DNA of 34,352 nucleotides from Candidatus Nanopelagicales bacterium (GCA_018609125.1 JABAYF010000009.1:1-34352); one strand, 5' to 3'. Numbered from the stretch's first letter, positions 7,103 to 16,380 are shown. The notes: a model not told the origin generated them from the sequence alone. Program-made: numbers and translations.

Positions 7103-8518
7103 GTGACATTCCTCGTTGCCATGAACCCTAGCCGACCCGGTGCTGGTGGTTCCGGGACTGGCAAGAATCGGGGTCGTGGACGGCTCATGTGGGCTGGGGC
7201 GTTGAGTTCAGCCCTGGTTGCCTTCGCCCTCGTTGCACCGGCTGGACCGGCACGCACCGACGTAGCACCCCAGGGCCCGGCCGGGCCCGTTCTGCCGGCT
7301 GCATCAACCACCGATCCCACCGGTACCTCACCTGAGCCGGCCGTGGTTGCGCAATTGCTTGATGCCATGTTTGCAGATGGCTCGGTGTCGAATTCTCTGG
7401 GTGCCTCGGTGTTTGATCCGGCGACCGGCAATGTGCTGTACGAGCGCGACAGTTTGACGCCGCGAACACCGGCCTCGGTGGTGAAAATCCTGACAGCGGT
7501 GAGCGTGCTTGATGCCTTAGGCCCACTCGCGCGGATCACCACCAACGTGCACTACGACCCGGCGAGCATGACGCTGACCCTGGTGGGTGCCGGTGACCCG
7601 ACCTTGGCTACAACCCAGGGGGAAGGTTCGTCGCTGGCGGCCTTGGCTGATGGGGTGTTGGCGGCAAGTAACGGCCCGGGTGCCAATGCCGCGGTGCAAT
7701 TGCGCTACGACGCGTCCTTATTCGGCGGTCCGGTCATTGCTGAGGGCTGGTCCCCGGTTTATCCCGCCACCGGTGTGGTGGCGCCACCGTCTGCGCTCTC
7801 CGTCGATGGTTCCCGGGCACCCGATGGTGTGACGTTCGTTGCCGATCCTGCGTTGACCGCTGCGGCCGCCTTCGCCGAACAACTGCAGCAACGCGGCCTC
7901 CAGGTGGATGCACCACAGCAGGGCGTGGCTGCGGGGGCCGCGGTCGTTGCCTCCACGAGCTCTGTACCACTCGCCACGATGACCCAGCGCATGTTGACCG
8001 ACTCTGATAACACCATGGCCGAGGTGCTTGGACATTTGGCTGGAGCAACCCGCAGCGGTGTGGGAAGTTTCGCGACCTCGGCCCAAGCAGTTGATGCGGC
8101 GCTAAGCGATCTTGATATTTCTGCATCCGATGTGACCCTGTATGACGCCAGTGGCCTGTCCACCGTGAATAGCGTTCCGGCGCGCACCTTCACCCAGGTG
8201 CTGTCGTCCATGGTGCGCAATCCCGCCATGTGGTGGGCCTGGCCAATCCCCAGTGGTTTACCCGTGGCGGGGGTTACCGGAACCTTGGCTAATCGTTTCT
8301 TCACCGCGGACACCGTTGCTGGTGCTGGCGTGGTTCGAGCGAAAACCGGCACCCTCACCGGGGTCTCTTCGTTGGTGGGCACCGTCGTGGATCGAGATGG
8401 CCGCCTGCTGGTGTTTGCCTTCATCGCCGATGGTGCCGGCGATATTGACCAGTCGCGCAGCGTGCTCGATCAAGCCGCCACCGTGCTGGCCCAATGCGGG
8501 TGTCGAGTCAGCTCGTAG
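7103..8518 (+). CDS. dacB: D-alanyl-D-alanine carboxypeptidase/endopeptidase (PBP4, peptidase S13)
   Basis: A 471-residue class C penicillin-binding protein that trims or cleaves peptidoglycan cross-links outside the membrane. A basic N-terminus followed by a hydrophobic stretch (about residues 29-49, ending in GPARTD) is a signal peptide or anchor. The S13 active-site triad is complete: SVVK at 125-128 with nucleophile Ser125, SDN at 301-303, and KTG at 414-416. Length fits actinobacterial PBP4. The GTG at 7103 is favoured because AAGGAGG (7086-7092) lies 10 nt upstream; an internal ATG at 7121 is an alternative. Downstream genes (DUF2342, tilS, hpt) follow on the same strand, the first with its own candidate promoter. 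Confidence 0.95.
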   Translation: MTFLVAMNPSRPGAGGSGTGKNRGRGRLMWAGALSSALVAFALVAPAGPARTDVAPQGPAGPVLPAASTTDPTGTSPEPAVVAQLLDAMFADGSVSNSLGASVFDPATGNVLYERDSLTPRTPASVVKILTAVSVLDALGPLARITTNVHYDPASMTLTLVGAGDPTLATTQGEGSSLAALADGVLAASNGPGANAAVQLRYDASLFGGPVIAEGWSPVYPATGVVAPPSALSVDGSRAPDGVTFVADPALTAAAAFAEQLQQRGLQVDAPQQGVAAGAAVVASTSSVPLATMTQRMLTDSDNTMAEVLGHLAGATRSGVGSFATSAQAVDAALSDLDISASDVTLYDASGLSTVNSVPARTFTQVLSSMVRNPAMWWAWPIPSGLPVAGVTGTLANRFFTADTVAGAGVVRAKTGTLTGVSSLVGTVVDRDGRLLVFAFIADGAGDIDQSRSVLDQAATVLAQCGCRVSS

Positions 8519-8527
8519 CCAGCGGCA

Positions 8528-8533
8528 TAGGCT
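8528..8533 (+). promoter_or_regulatory. candidate -10 element (TAGGCT), leaderless start of the DUF2342 gene
   Basis: TAGGCT is followed by 6 nt and the GTG at 8540, with no Shine-Dalgarno sequence. The same hexamer and spacing occur before the DUF2520 gene (20520-20525). Confidence 0.45.
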
Positions 8534-8539
8534 GAAGTC

Positions 8540-9577
8540 GTGACTACGGTGATCGACTGGGAGTTCGCGGTCGCGGCTGGGCGCCGCTTTGCCGCTGACG
8601 GACCGCATGTCAGCGAGGGTAGCGCTCGAGCAATCGTGGCTCAGATTCGTCGAGCAAGCCGTCGGGCGGTTGAACCGGTGGCCGAGGTGACCGGTCTGAT
8701 GGCACCCCTGGACGCCCATCACGCGGTTGTGGTGGGCCGGCCAGAGTGGATTCGGGCGAATATCGCCCAGATGCAGGTGGCCATGAGCCCGCTCACCGAA
8801 CTGTTGCAGCGCCAGGAACCCACCGTGCTGGTGCGTGAGGCTGGTGCGAAAGCAACCGCATTGCAATTGGGCGTCGTGCTGGGCTGGTTGTCGAGCAAGG
8901 TACTGGGCCAGTACGAAGCATTTGCCGTTCCCGGCCAGCCCTCTGGTCGACTGTTGCTGGTGGCGCCCAACATCGTCTCGGTGGAACGCCAACTCGACGT
9001 ACCCGCGAAAGACTTTCGGCTCTGGGTGTGTCTGCATGAAGAAACACATCGGGTGCAGTTCACCGCGGTGCCGTGGCTGAGTGATCATTTCACCGAAACC
9101 GTGCACGAATATTTGGCTGAAACGGACACATCTGGGTGGCAGACGCTGCGCCGGGTGATTGCGGCCCTCGTCGGCGCCCTACGGCAACCAGATAAACCGA
9201 CCTTGATTGACCTGGTTCACACCCCGCGGCAGCGCGAGATTTTGTCCCATTTGACCGCGCTGATGTCGTTGCTGGAGGGCCACGCCGATGTGGTCATGGA
9301 CGAGGTCGGGCCCCGGGTGGTGCCCAGTGTGAACGTGTTGCGTGAGCGTTTCGATAAACGCCGAAGCAATCCCAGTCGCCGTGAGGGGGCGCTGCGCAAG
9401 ATGCTGGGCGTGGACGCGAAACTGCGTCAGTACACCGAGGGAGCGGCATTTGTGCGCGCTGTGGTCGACCAGGTGGGTATGAGCGGGTTCAATGCCGTGT
9501 GGACCGGGCCGGAGACTTTGCCACGTCCCCATGAGATCGCAGATCCAGCACGATGGGTACGGCGCGTTCAACCGTGA
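8540..9577 (+). CDS. zinc-dependent metalloprotease-like protein (DUF2342 family)
   Basis: A 345-residue protein of the DUF2342 zincin-like family, which is typical of actinobacteria and sometimes labelled coenzyme F420 biosynthesis-associated. The zinc motif HEETH is at residues 166-170, preceded by a hydrophobic strand (LWVCL), and a second glutamate follows in ETVHEYL near 186-192. No signal peptide is visible, so the protein is probably cytosolic. Substrate and role are unknown; the F420 label rests on family naming only and no F420 genes are in the window. The gene sits between dacB and tilS, a neighbourhood common in actinobacteria, and overlaps the tilS start. Confidence 0.85.
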   Translation: MTTVIDWEFAVAAGRRFAADGPHVSEGSARAIVAQIRRASRRAVEPVAEVTGLMAPLDAHHAVVVGRPEWIRANIAQMQVAMSPLTELLQRQEPTVLVREAGAKATALQLGVVLGWLSSKVLGQYEAFAVPGQPSGRLLLVAPNIVSVERQLDVPAKDFRLWVCLHEETHRVQFTAVPWLSDHFTETVHEYLAETDTSGWQTLRRVIAALVGALRQPDKPTLIDLVHTPRQREILSHLTALMSLLEGHADVVMDEVGPRVVPSVNVLRERFDKRRSNPSRREGALRKMLGVDAKLRQYTEGAAFVRAVVDQVGMSGFNAVWTGPETLPRPHEIADPARWVRRVQP

Positions 9578-10569
9578 CAACCAGTGCGACCGAGCAGGTG
9601 CAGTTGGCGGTGCGACAGGCGCTGGGCGATCTGTCCGCCACAGATCGGGTGCTCATCGCCTGCTCTGGCGGCCCCGACTCTTTAGCACTGGCCTATGCCT
9701 GCTCGCAACTCCCGCTGCGGGCCGGGGTTGTGGTGGTGGATCACCAGCTGCAGGTCGGTTCGGCAGCCGTGGCACGCAAGGCGGCCGAACAGTGCGTTCA
9801 GTGGGGACTTAAGCCGGTGCTGACGCGTCAGGTGGTGGTGGGGAGTGGTCCCGGACACGGCGGCCCCGAGGCGGCAGCGCGAACCGCCCGACGAGAAGCA
9901 CTGATCGCCGCCGCTGACGAACTCAATGCAGCCGCCATCTTGCTTGGACACACACGCGATGACCAGGCCGAGACGGTACTGCTGCGACTCATGCGCGGCT
10001 CGGGGGCGAGAACTCTGGCCGCGATGGCACCCCGCGAAGGCATCTGGCGTCGGCCACTGCTGGATGTGCCGCGCGCGATCGTGCACGCCAGCGTGAGCAC
10101 CGTCAGCGTATGGCGGGACCCGCACAATATTGACCCAAGTTTCGCACGGGTTCGCGTGCGCGAGCACGTACTACCCGCCATGACCACACACCTCGGCGAC
10201 GACATCGTGATGGGTCTTAGCCGCAGTGCACGCATGCTGCGCGACGATGCCGATGCGCTCGACCACTTTTCACAGCAAGTGTGGGAGGCGGCCGCTCACA
10301 TCGATTGCGGCACAGTCACCATGGACATTCAAGCGTTGGAAGTGCAGCCGCGCGCAGTTCGCACCCGCCTGCTACGTCGAGCAGCGATTACTGCTGGTAG
10401 CCCGCCTGCAGCCCTCACCCTTAACCATGTGGAGCGCATGGAAGCCTTCATTATCGATTGGCGAGGCCAGGGAGCCATCGCCCTACCCGGCGGTGTCAGT
10501 GCCGAAAGAGCCTATGCAAGGCTGCGACTGTCGCCCTCACTCCAAGCTCGGGAGCCCACCTGTGAATAG
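9574..10569 (+). CDS. tilS: tRNA(Ile)-lysidine synthase
   Basis: A 331-residue PP-loop ATPase that converts C34 of the tRNA-Ile CAU anticodon to lysidine. The PP-loop motif SGGPDS is at residues 31-36, followed by VVVDHQLQ and LGHTRDDQAETVLLRLMRGSG; the C-terminal part has the expected helical region. The GTG at 9574 overlaps the DUF2342 stop as GTGA and is preferred; an ATG at 9553 would add 7 residues and cannot be excluded. It is followed by hpt with an 8-nt overlap, the conserved tilS-hpt-ftsH order. It is somewhat short compared with E. coli TilS and lacks its long C-terminal extension, as is usual in actinobacteria. Confidence 0.93.
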   Translation: MTTSATEQVQLAVRQALGDLSATDRVLIACSGGPDSLALAYACSQLPLRAGVVVVDHQLQVGSAAVARKAAEQCVQWGLKPVLTRQVVVGSGPGHGGPEAAARTARREALIAAADELNAAAILLGHTRDDQAETVLLRLMRGSGARTLAAMAPREGIWRRPLLDVPRAIVHASVSTVSVWRDPHNIDPSFARVRVREHVLPAMTTHLGDDIVMGLSRSARMLRDDADALDHFSQQVWEAAAHIDCGTVTMDIQALEVQPRAVRTRLLRRAAITAGSPPAALTLNHVERMEAFIIDWRGQGAIALPGGVSAERAYARLRLSPSLQAREPTCE

Positions 10570-11116
10570 TGACCACCTCAGCGCCGATATTTCTGAGGTC
10601 TTGCTGGATGAAGACAGCATCCATGCACGACTGGCCGAGGTGGCCGCAGAGGTTGATCGCGATTACGCAGGGCGAGATCTCCTCCTCGTGGGCGTGTTGA
10701 AGGGTGCCGTGGTGGTGATGGCAGATTTCATTCGCCATCTGAACAGTCACGTGACCATGGACTGGATGGCAATCTCCTCCTACGGCTCCGGCACCAAGTC
10801 ATCCGGTGTCGTGCGGATCCTGAAAGACGTAGACATTGACCTGACCGATAAAGACGTGCTTATCGTGGAAGACATTCTCGACACCGGCCTCACCCTGTCC
10901 TGGCTGATGGAGAACCTGCGCTCCCGCGGACCGGCTTCGGTGGAGGTGTTCACGTTCCTGCGCAAGCCTGAGGCCGTGCAGGTGGAGTTAGAACCAAAAT
11001 ATGTCGGCTTTGACATTCCCAATGAGTTCGTCGTGGGATACGGCTTGGACTACGCCGAGCAGTATCGCAACATGCGACAGGTGGGAGTCCTGCGTCCGTC
11101 GGTGTACGGCCGGTAG
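10562..11116 (+). CDS. hpt: hypoxanthine phosphoribosyltransferase
   Basis: A 184-residue purine salvage enzyme that makes IMP/GMP from hypoxanthine/guanine and PRPP. The PRPP-binding motif [11 protein letters not shown] is at 99-109; [16 protein letters not shown] (41-56) and [11 protein letters not shown] (72-82) match the PPi-binding and flexible loops; [11 protein letters not shown] near the C-terminus is the purine-binding signature. The start is GTG 10562, inside the end of tilS, with GGGAG a few nt upstream; a longer open frame upstream within tilS is not part of the family. The gene order tilS-hpt-ftsH is conserved in actinobacteria. Confidence 0.95.
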   Translation: MNSDHLSADISEVLLDEDSIHARLAEVAAEVDRDYAGRDLLLVGVLKGAVVVMADFIRHLNSHVTMDWMAISSYGSGTKSSGVVRILKDVDIDLTDKDVLIVEDILDTGLTLSWLMENLRSRGPASVEVFTFLRKPEAVQVELEPKYVGFDIPNEFVVGYGLDYAEQYRNMRQVGVLRPSVYGR

Positions 11117-11140
11117 GAGACCCCACGCGGAACTCCTACC
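11112..11140 (+). terminator. hairpin between hpt and ftsH
   Basis: GGTAGGAG (11112-11119) and CTCCTACC (11133-11140) form a perfect 8-bp stem with a 13-nt loop that begins in the hpt stop codon. There is no T-run, so it could be a weak or factor-assisted terminator or an mRNA-stabilising structure. Confidence 0.4.
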
Positions 11141-11163
11141 CCCGGTGTACCGTCATATCCACA

Positions 11164-13140
11164 ATGAATGTCAAGCGTCTTTTCCGTGGCCCCATCTTTT
11201 GGGTCAGCATGGTCATCCTCCTCGTCCTGCTCGGGACGAGCATTGTCGCCAGCCTTGGCGGGCCCGCTGAGATCAGCACGAGCCAGGCCGTGTCGGACAT
11301 CCAAAGCAACCAGGTCTCCGCAGCCACGATCATCGACCGCGATCAAGTACTCGAACTCACCCTGCGCAACGGCAGTGAAGTGCGCAGCCAGTTCGTTACC
11401 GGCCAGGGCGTGGAGTTAGCGAATCTGCTCCAAACCAAGGTAGATGGCGGGCAACTTCCTGAGGGCTACAACATCGTGGTGCCCCAGGACAATATTTTGC
11501 TGAGTCTGTTGTTTACCCTGCTGCCCTTTGCTCTCATCATCTTGCTGCTCTTCTTCTTCATGACTCAGATGCAAGGCGGCGGCTCCCGATTGATGAATTT
11601 TGGCAAGGCCAAGGCGAAGCCGGTCAATAAAGATATGCCGCAGAGCACCTTCGCTGATGTGGCCGGTGCTGATGAGGCTGTCGAAGAGCTGCAGGAGATC
11701 AAGGAATTCCTGGCCGAGCCGGCAAAGTTTCAAGCGGTCGGCGCCAAAATCCCCAAGGGTGTGTTGCTTTACGGACCCCCGGGCACCGGTAAGACCCTCC
11801 TCGCCCGCGCGGTAGCTGGCGAAGCAGGCGTACCGTTTTTCTCCATCTCCGGCTCTGACTTCGTGGAAATGTTCGTCGGTGTGGGTGCAAGCCGAGTTCG
11901 TGATCTTTTCGAACAGGCCAAGGACAGTGCCCCGGCGATCATCTTCATTGACGAAATCGACGCGGTCGGCCGCCACCGCGGCGCTGGCCTCGGCGGTGGG
12001 CATGATGAGCGCGAACAAACCCTCAACCAGATGCTGGTTGAGATGGATGGATTCGACGTATCCAGCGGCGTCATCTTGATTGCGGCCACCAACCGTCCTG
12101 ATATTTTGGATCCTGCTCTGTTGCGCCCCGGGCGATTCGACCGACAGATTGCCGTTGAGCGACCCGACCTCGATGGCCGCCTGGCGATTTTGCAGGTGCA
12201 TGCTCAGGGCAAACCTTTTGCCGACGAGGTAGACCTTCTCTCCGTCGCCCGCCGCACGCCAGGATTTACCGGTGCCGACCTAGCGAATGTGCTCAACGAG
12301 GCGGCCCTGCTGACCGCACGTTCTGGTGGCCAACTCGTCGATGATGAGGCGCTCGATGAAGCGATCGATCGCGTCATCGCCGGGCCACAAAAACGCACCC
12401 GCGTGATGGACGATGAGGAAAGAGCAATCACCGCCTATCACGAAGGTGGTCATGCGCTCGTGGCCGCAGCGCTACCCGGCGGCGACCCGGTACACAAGAT
12501 CACGATCATGCCCCGCGGCCGAGCACTCGGCTACACCATGGTGTTGCCTGACCAAGAGAAGTACTCCACCACCAGGTCTCAGATGCTTAACCAATTGGCG
12601 TACATGCTTGGTGGTCGCGCAGCGGAAGAACTGATTTTTCATGATCCCACCACCGGTGCATCCAATGACATTGAGAAGGCCACCTCCGTAGCGCGTGCCA
12701 TGGTGACCCAGTACGGAATGACCGAACGCCTCGGTGCGATTCGCTACGGCCAAGAGCAGGGCGAGGTGTTTCTCGGCCGCGACATGGGTCATGTGCGCGA
12801 CTACTCCGAAGACGTTGCCGCTGCCATTGACGAAGAGGTGCGCAGTCTCATCGAAACTGCGCATCAGGAGGCCTATGACATTTTGGTCACCAATCGCGAT
12901 GTGCTCGATCGGCTCGTATTAGAACTGCTGGAGAAAGAGACACTCGACAAGGCCGAGGTGGAGGCCGTGTTTGTCGATCTGCGATTGCGCACCCCGCGCC
13001 CTGCCTGGACCGGTTCGTCACTGCGCCATCCCGACGAACGCGGCCCCATCAGTTTTCCGTCCACGAACGGACACCGCAGCCCAACCACGCCATCAGAATC
13101 TGAACGCGCGAATGGATCCGCACATGGACACGCCGAATAG
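11164..13140 (+). CDS. ftsH: ATP-dependent zinc metalloprotease FtsH
   Basis: A 658-residue membrane-anchored AAA+ protease for quality control of membrane and some soluble proteins. TM helices are at about 10-31 and 111-133, with an extracytoplasmic segment between them. The AAA module has Walker A GPPGTGKT (204-211), Walker B IIFIDEID (259-266) and the second region of homology near 310-329 ([20 protein letters not shown]). The protease zinc motif is HEGGH (426-430) instead of the common HEAGH, with Asp502 (SNDIEKAT) as the third ligand. The C-terminal 50 residues are low-complexity and polar. No Shine-Dalgarno sequence precedes the ATG, and a TCATAT hexamer ends 5 nt before it, so the gene may be leaderless. 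folE starts inside its 3' end. Confidence 0.97.
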   Translation: MNVKRLFRGPIFWVSMVILLVLLGTSIVASLGGPAEISTSQAVSDIQSNQVSAATIIDRDQVLELTLRNGSEVRSQFVTGQGVELANLLQTKVDGGQLPEGYNIVVPQDNILLSLLFTLLPFALIILLLFFFMTQMQGGGSRLMNFGKAKAKPVNKDMPQSTFADVAGADEAVEELQEIKEFLAEPAKFQAVGAKIPKGVLLYGPPGTGKTLLARAVAGEAGVPFFSISGSDFVEMFVGVGASRVRDLFEQAKDSAPAIIFIDEIDAVGRHRGAGLGGGHDEREQTLNQMLVEMDGFDVSSGVILIAATNRPDILDPALLRPGRFDRQIAVERPDLDGRLAILQVHAQGKPFADEVDLLSVARRTPGFTGADLANVLNEAALLTARSGGQLVDDEALDEAIDRVIAGPQKRTRVMDDEERAITAYHEGGHALVAAALPGGDPVHKITIMPRGRALGYTMVLPDQEKYSTTRSQMLNQLAYMLGGRAAEELIFHDPTTGASNDIEKATSVARAMVTQYGMTERLGAIRYGQEQGEVFLGRDMGHVRDYSEDVAAAIDEEVRSLIETAHQEAYDILVTNRDVLDRLVLELLEKETLDKAEVEAVFVDLRLRTPRPAWTGSSLRHPDERGPISFPSTNGHRSPTTPSESERANGSAHGHAE

Positions 13141-13807
13141 TCCGAGCCCCGCGAGTGCTACCGGTACGGGCAGCCGTACACAGCGCTTGCAAGCCAATAG
13201 TGATATTGACTCGATCCGTGGTGGTCATGAGCCACCTGCAATCGCTGAATACGATCATGCCCGGGCTGAAAAGGCCGTCCGCGAGTTACTCATCGCGATC
13301 GGTGAAGATCCAGAACGAGAGGGTCTGCTGAAGACTCCGGCGCGTGTCGCGCGCGCCCTGGCCGAAAGCTTCTCGGGTTTGCACATGGTCGGTGAAGACG
13401 TTCTCACCACAACCTTTGACGAGGGACACGACGAACTGGTGCTGGTGCGCAATATCGAGGTGTACAGCACCTGCGAACACCACCTGGTGCCATTTCACGG
13501 CGTCGCACATGTGGGCTATATTCCCGGCGATGATGGCCGTATCACCGGTCTGTCAAAGCTTGCTCGCCTTGTGGATGTTTACGCCAAACGTCCGCAGGTG
13601 CAAGAGCGGCTCACCACTTTGATTGCCAATGCACTCCAGCGCGTTCTGCAGCCGCGCGGTGTCATCGTGGTCATCGAATGTGAACACCTGTGCATGTCCA
13701 TGCGCGGCGTGCGCAAACCTGGCGCCAAGACAATCACGAGCGCGGTGCGCGGACTATTGGCGAATCCAGCGACGCGCTCCGAAGCAATGTCTCTCCTCAT
13801 TAGGTGA
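13124..13807 (+). CDS. folE: GTP cyclohydrolase I
   Basis: A 227-residue enzyme that converts GTP to 7,8-dihydroneopterin triphosphate, the first step of folate synthesis. Zinc ligands of the type IA enzyme are present: Cys117 and His120 in [12 protein letters not shown], and Cys190 in [11 protein letters not shown]. The core begins near residue 43 ([13 protein letters not shown]); the first 40 residues are a polar extension. The start at ATG 13124 lies inside ftsH (17-nt overlap); ATG 13112 is an alternative, and the open frame further upstream is an ftsH shadow. It overlaps folP by 4 nt. This order (ftsH-folE-folP-folB-folK) is typical of actinobacteria. Confidence 0.95.
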   Translation: MDTPNSPSPASATGTGSRTQRLQANSDIDSIRGGHEPPAIAEYDHARAEKAVRELLIAIGEDPEREGLLKTPARVARALAESFSGLHMVGEDVLTTTFDEGHDELVLVRNIEVYSTCEHHLVPFHGVAHVGYIPGDDGRITGLSKLARLVDVYAKRPQVQERLTTLIANALQRVLQPRGVIVVIECEHLCMSMRGVRKPGAKTITSAVRGLLANPATRSEAMSLLIR

Positions 13808-14682
13808 CCTCAGTGCTGCATCCACGCGGGTTGCCACCCACACTCGCTCGACTTCAACGCACCTTGGTGTTGGGCATAGTCAATGTCACCCCAGACTCCT
13901 TTGCTGATGGTGGACTCTGGCTAGATCCGGCCGCCGCAGTCGCGCACGGCATTGCCCTGCATCGAAACGGCGCAGATATTGTCGATGTTGGCGGGGAATC
14001 AACGCGGCCCGGTGCTATGCGGGTGGATATGGGTAGCGAGTGCGCCCGTATCGAGCCGGTTGTTGCCGGACTTGTTGCCGCCGGTGTGCCGGTGAGCATT
14101 GACACGATGCGAGCCGAGGTTGCCGCCGTCGCACTCAACGCGGGTGCCTGCATGGTCAACGACGTCAGCGGCGGGGCGGCTGATCCGACGATGCTGCCGT
14201 GGCTGGCGACCGTGGATGTTCCCTTCATCGTTATGCACTGGCGTGGCCCGAGTGCGGTGATGAGTGAGTTGGCCGTGTACACCGATGTGGTAGCGGAAGT
14301 GATCGCTGAACTGCAGCAGCGACTAGCTGCGGTGAAGACTGCCGGCATTGATTTGTCTCGCGTTGTCATCGACCCGGGTATCGGTTTTTCTAAGGAAGCA
14401 GAACACAACTGGGCGTTGCTACATCACATAGATAGGCTGATTCAATTGGGCCATCCGGTGGCACTGGGTGCATCTCGTAAACGATTTATCGGTGCTCTAC
14501 TTGCCAATGCCGCGGGTGAGCCACGCCCCGTGCAGCAGCGCGACTATGCCACCGATGCCATTACCGCTCTAGCAGCGGCGCAGGGTGTTTGGGGAGTTCG
14601 TGTCCATGATGTAAGCGGAAGCCGTGATTGCGTTGCCGCGGCTACCGCATGGCGAAACGGAGAAGCGCATGGGTCGAGTTAA
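13804..14682 (+). CDS. folP: dihydropteroate synthase
   Basis: A 292-residue TIM-barrel enzyme that condenses 6-hydroxymethyl-dihydropterin pyrophosphate with p-aminobenzoate; the sulfonamide target. Signatures are [15 protein letters not shown] (23-37), GESTRPGA (64-71), [47 protein letters not shown] and the final VHDVSGS. The GTG start at 13804 forms a GTGA overlap with the folE stop, indicating translational coupling. The downstream folB starts inside its last codons. The catalytic set looks complete. Confidence 0.96.
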   Translation: MTSVLHPRGLPPTLARLQRTLVLGIVNVTPDSFADGGLWLDPAAAVAHGIALHRNGADIVDVGGESTRPGAMRVDMGSECARIEPVVAGLVAAGVPVSIDTMRAEVAAVALNAGACMVNDVSGGAADPTMLPWLATVDVPFIVMHWRGPSAVMSELAVYTDVVAEVIAELQQRLAAVKTAGIDLSRVVIDPGIGFSKEAEHNWALLHHIDRLIQLGHPVALGASRKRFIGALLANAAGEPRPVQQRDYATDAITALAAAQGVWGVRVHDVSGSRDCVAAATAWRNGEAHGSS

Positions 14683-15085
14683 TGACCTTGACGTCATCGA
14701 GCTCGTGGGAGTCGGGGGCTTTGGCCATCACGGTGTATTGGCGCACGAGACAAGGGACGGTCAGGAGTTCTTAGTTGATGTGCGACTTCATGTGGACATC
14801 GCTCGAGCTGCCGCGCATGACGATCTCGATGCCACGGTTGACTACGGCGTGGTCGCCAACGAGGTACACAACCTCATTGTGGGGGAACCTTTTTTGCTGA
14901 TCGAAACCCTGGCTGAACACATCGCAGAGGCGTGCTTAGAGCATCGTGCGGTGCAGCGAGTTGAGGTGGCTGTACACAAGCCGCATGCACCGATCATGGT
15001 GCCTTTCGCCGATGTGGTCTTGCGCATTTCGCGTGCGCAAAAGTTGAATCCTGGCGAAGCTGTCGATGATGATGAGACCGAATGA
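14669..15085 (+). CDS. folB: dihydroneopterin aldolase
   Basis: A 138-residue enzyme that converts 7,8-dihydroneopterin to 6-hydroxymethyl-dihydropterin and glycolaldehyde. Family motifs are ELVGVGGFGHHGVLAHE near residue 11, with the Glu of FLVDVRL, TVDYGVVANEV, PFLLIETLAEHIAE and VAVHKPHAPI, whose lysine is catalytic. The ATG at 14669 has GGAGAA 4 nt upstream and overlaps the end of folP by 14 nt. The stop overlaps the folK start as ATGA. The length is normal. Confidence 0.95.
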   Translation: MGRVNDLDVIELVGVGGFGHHGVLAHETRDGQEFLVDVRLHVDIARAAAHDDLDATVDYGVVANEVHNLIVGEPFLLIETLAEHIAEACLEHRAVQRVEVAVHKPHAPIMVPFADVVLRISRAQKLNPGEAVDDDETE

Positions 15086-15561
15086 AAGGTCATCGAGTCG
15101 TCCTCGCGCTGGGTGCCAACCTCGGCGATGCGCATGCTGCGCTGCGGGGTGCGGTGTCTGCACTTGCCGACAACGACGATGTGGAGATCGAGCGTGTGTC
15201 AGCCGTTTACTCCACCACCGCGGTGGGTGGCCCTGAGCAGGATGACTATCTCAACGCCGTGGTGATTGCGAACACATCACTAGCCCCCCATGCGCTGCTG
15301 GCTTTGACACAGAGTATTGAAAATCTGTGGCACCGAACACGTACGGTGCGATGGGGTCCGCGCACGTTAGACATCGACATCATCACCTTTGATGATCTTG
15401 TCAGCGACTCTGTTGAGTTGACGCTGCCACATCCGCGGGCAATGGAGCGAGCATTTGTGCTTGTGCCGTGGGCCGATGTGGACTCCGGGATCGACCTCGC
15501 CGACGTGGATCAGTCCGGTGTGGTCGCCACGAAATTAGTGCTCACGATTGCGCCGCAGTGA
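15082..15561 (+). CDS. folK: 2-amino-4-hydroxy-6-hydroxymethyldihydropteridine diphosphokinase
   Basis: A 159-residue HPPK that pyrophosphorylates 6-hydroxymethyl-dihydropterin with ATP, supplying FolP. Motifs are VLALGANLGD at the N-terminus, YSTTAVGGPEQDDYLNAV in the pterin loop, the HPPK signature RWGPRTLDIDII (92-103), and LPHPRAMERAFVLVPWAD. It is coupled to folB by an ATGA overlap and to the DUF3180 gene by overlapping start and stop codons. Dihydrofolate synthase and dihydrofolate reductase are not in the window. Confidence 0.96.
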   Translation: MKGHRVVLALGANLGDAHAALRGAVSALADNDDVEIERVSAVYSTTAVGGPEQDDYLNAVVIANTSLAPHALLALTQSIENLWHRTRTVRWGPRTLDIDIITFDDLVSDSVELTLPHPRAMERAFVLVPWADVDSGIDLADVDQSGVVATKLVLTIAPQ

Positions 15562-16073
15562 TGTTGAGGCGCACCAGCATCGTCTGGCTCATCGTCTTGG
15601 CCATGGTGGGGTTGGGTGCCGGATGGACTCTGGTGCTCACCGTTGATGCGGTTGCCGGACGTATCCTCGGCGTGCCCCTCATGGCAAGTATCGCGCTGTG
15701 GGTGCTGGCCCTGGGCATTGTGATGTGGGCGGTGCTGAGTCGGTCGCGATTGCCCGGTGCCGCGCAATCTGGAAGTGATTCGATTCGTATCCGCACCGAC
15801 GACGTGACTGCGGCTGCCCATCAGGCCGCCAATCGCATGCCGCCGATCATTGCCGCTCGCACGGCCGCGCTGGCCATGGCTGCCTCGCGCACCGGCGCCC
15901 TCATCGGTGGCTTCTATCTCGGCATCAGCCTGGCCCTGCTCGGTTCAGTAGCCACGCCAACCGGTGCCGACTCCCTCACCGCCGCCTTGGTCGCGATGGG
16001 CGCGGCAGTGTCCATGACGATCGCCGGGGTGTGGCTGGAGTCGCTGTGCCGCATCCGCGACGACCAGCGCTAG
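15561..16073 (+). CDS. DUF3180 family membrane protein
   Basis: A 170-residue membrane protein with four hydrophobic segments: about residues 7-30, 36-60, 108-130 and 138-158. Between helices 2 and 3 is a soluble part with SIRIRTDDVTAAAHQAANRMPP and AARTAALAMAASRTGA. The pattern and the position directly after folK identify DUF3180, a family of unknown function found in actinobacterial folate clusters. The ATG at 15561 overlaps the folK stop by one base; a GTG at 15558 is an equal alternative. The TAG stop is the first half of a TAGGGT hexamer that may drive the next gene. Confidence 0.82.
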   Translation: MLRRTSIVWLIVLAMVGLGAGWTLVLTVDAVAGRILGVPLMASIALWVLALGIVMWAVLSRSRLPGAAQSGSDSIRIRTDDVTAAAHQAANRMPPIIAARTAALAMAASRTGALIGGFYLGISLALLGSVATPTGADSLTAALVAMGAAVSMTIAGVWLESLCRIRDDQR

Positions 16074-16076
16074 GGT
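16071..16076 (+). promoter_or_regulatory. candidate -10 element (TAGGGT), leaderless start
   Basis: TAGGGT, whose first three bases are the DUF3180 stop codon, is followed by 7 nt and the ATG at 16084. No Shine-Dalgarno sequence lies between. No clear -35 element is seen. Confidence 0.4.
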
Positions 16077-16083
16077 CGCACCC

Positions 16084-16374
16084 ATGAGCGAAGTGCTAGA
16101 AGACCTCCCGTTCGACGAACTCCGCCATCGGGCCTTTCGCGTGGCTGAGCATCGACTTGACCTGAGTTTCTTCGCCAGCGTTTTCTCGCACATGCCCGGC
16201 ATGCATGCGATCGAGGGTGAAGGTGGCGATCTTGGTTCCACCGGTGGCACCATCATCGAGACCGCGCGGGCAGCCCATGAGATGTTCGCTAAGGATCCTC
16301 AACTTGATGCCGATACCGAAGCACTGCTGCGGGCCCGGTTTGCTACATACCTGCGTGAACACGGTAAGGGCTAG
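16084..16374 (+). CDS. small acidic protein of unknown function
   Basis: A 96-residue, acidic, soluble protein with no signal peptide or TM segment. It begins with an acidic amphipathic stretch (SEVLEDLPFDELRHRAFRVAEHRLDL), has a glycine-rich middle (EGEGGDLGSTGGT) and ends in two likely helices. I do not recognise the family. It lies 10 nt after DUF3180, has its own candidate leaderless promoter and converges on the NuoD-like gene with 6 nt between stops. Coding support comes from a full-length frame, a typical start context and base usage like its neighbours. Confidence 0.7.
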   Translation: MSEVLEDLPFDELRHRAFRVAEHRLDLSFFASVFSHMPGMHAIEGEGGDLGSTGGTIIETARAAHEMFAKDPQLDADTEALLRARFATYLREHGKG

Positions 16375-16380
16375 TTCGTT

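Noticed and set aside
8258-9106. 282-residue minus-strand open frame across dacB and the DUF2342 gene
   Set aside because: It is antisense to two well-supported genes and includes their intergenic region; composition is typical of a shadow frame.
12421-12450. FtsH zinc motif HEGGH as a loss of protease activity
   Set aside because: HEGGH still fits HExxH, and the third ligand aspartate is present, so the protease should be active.
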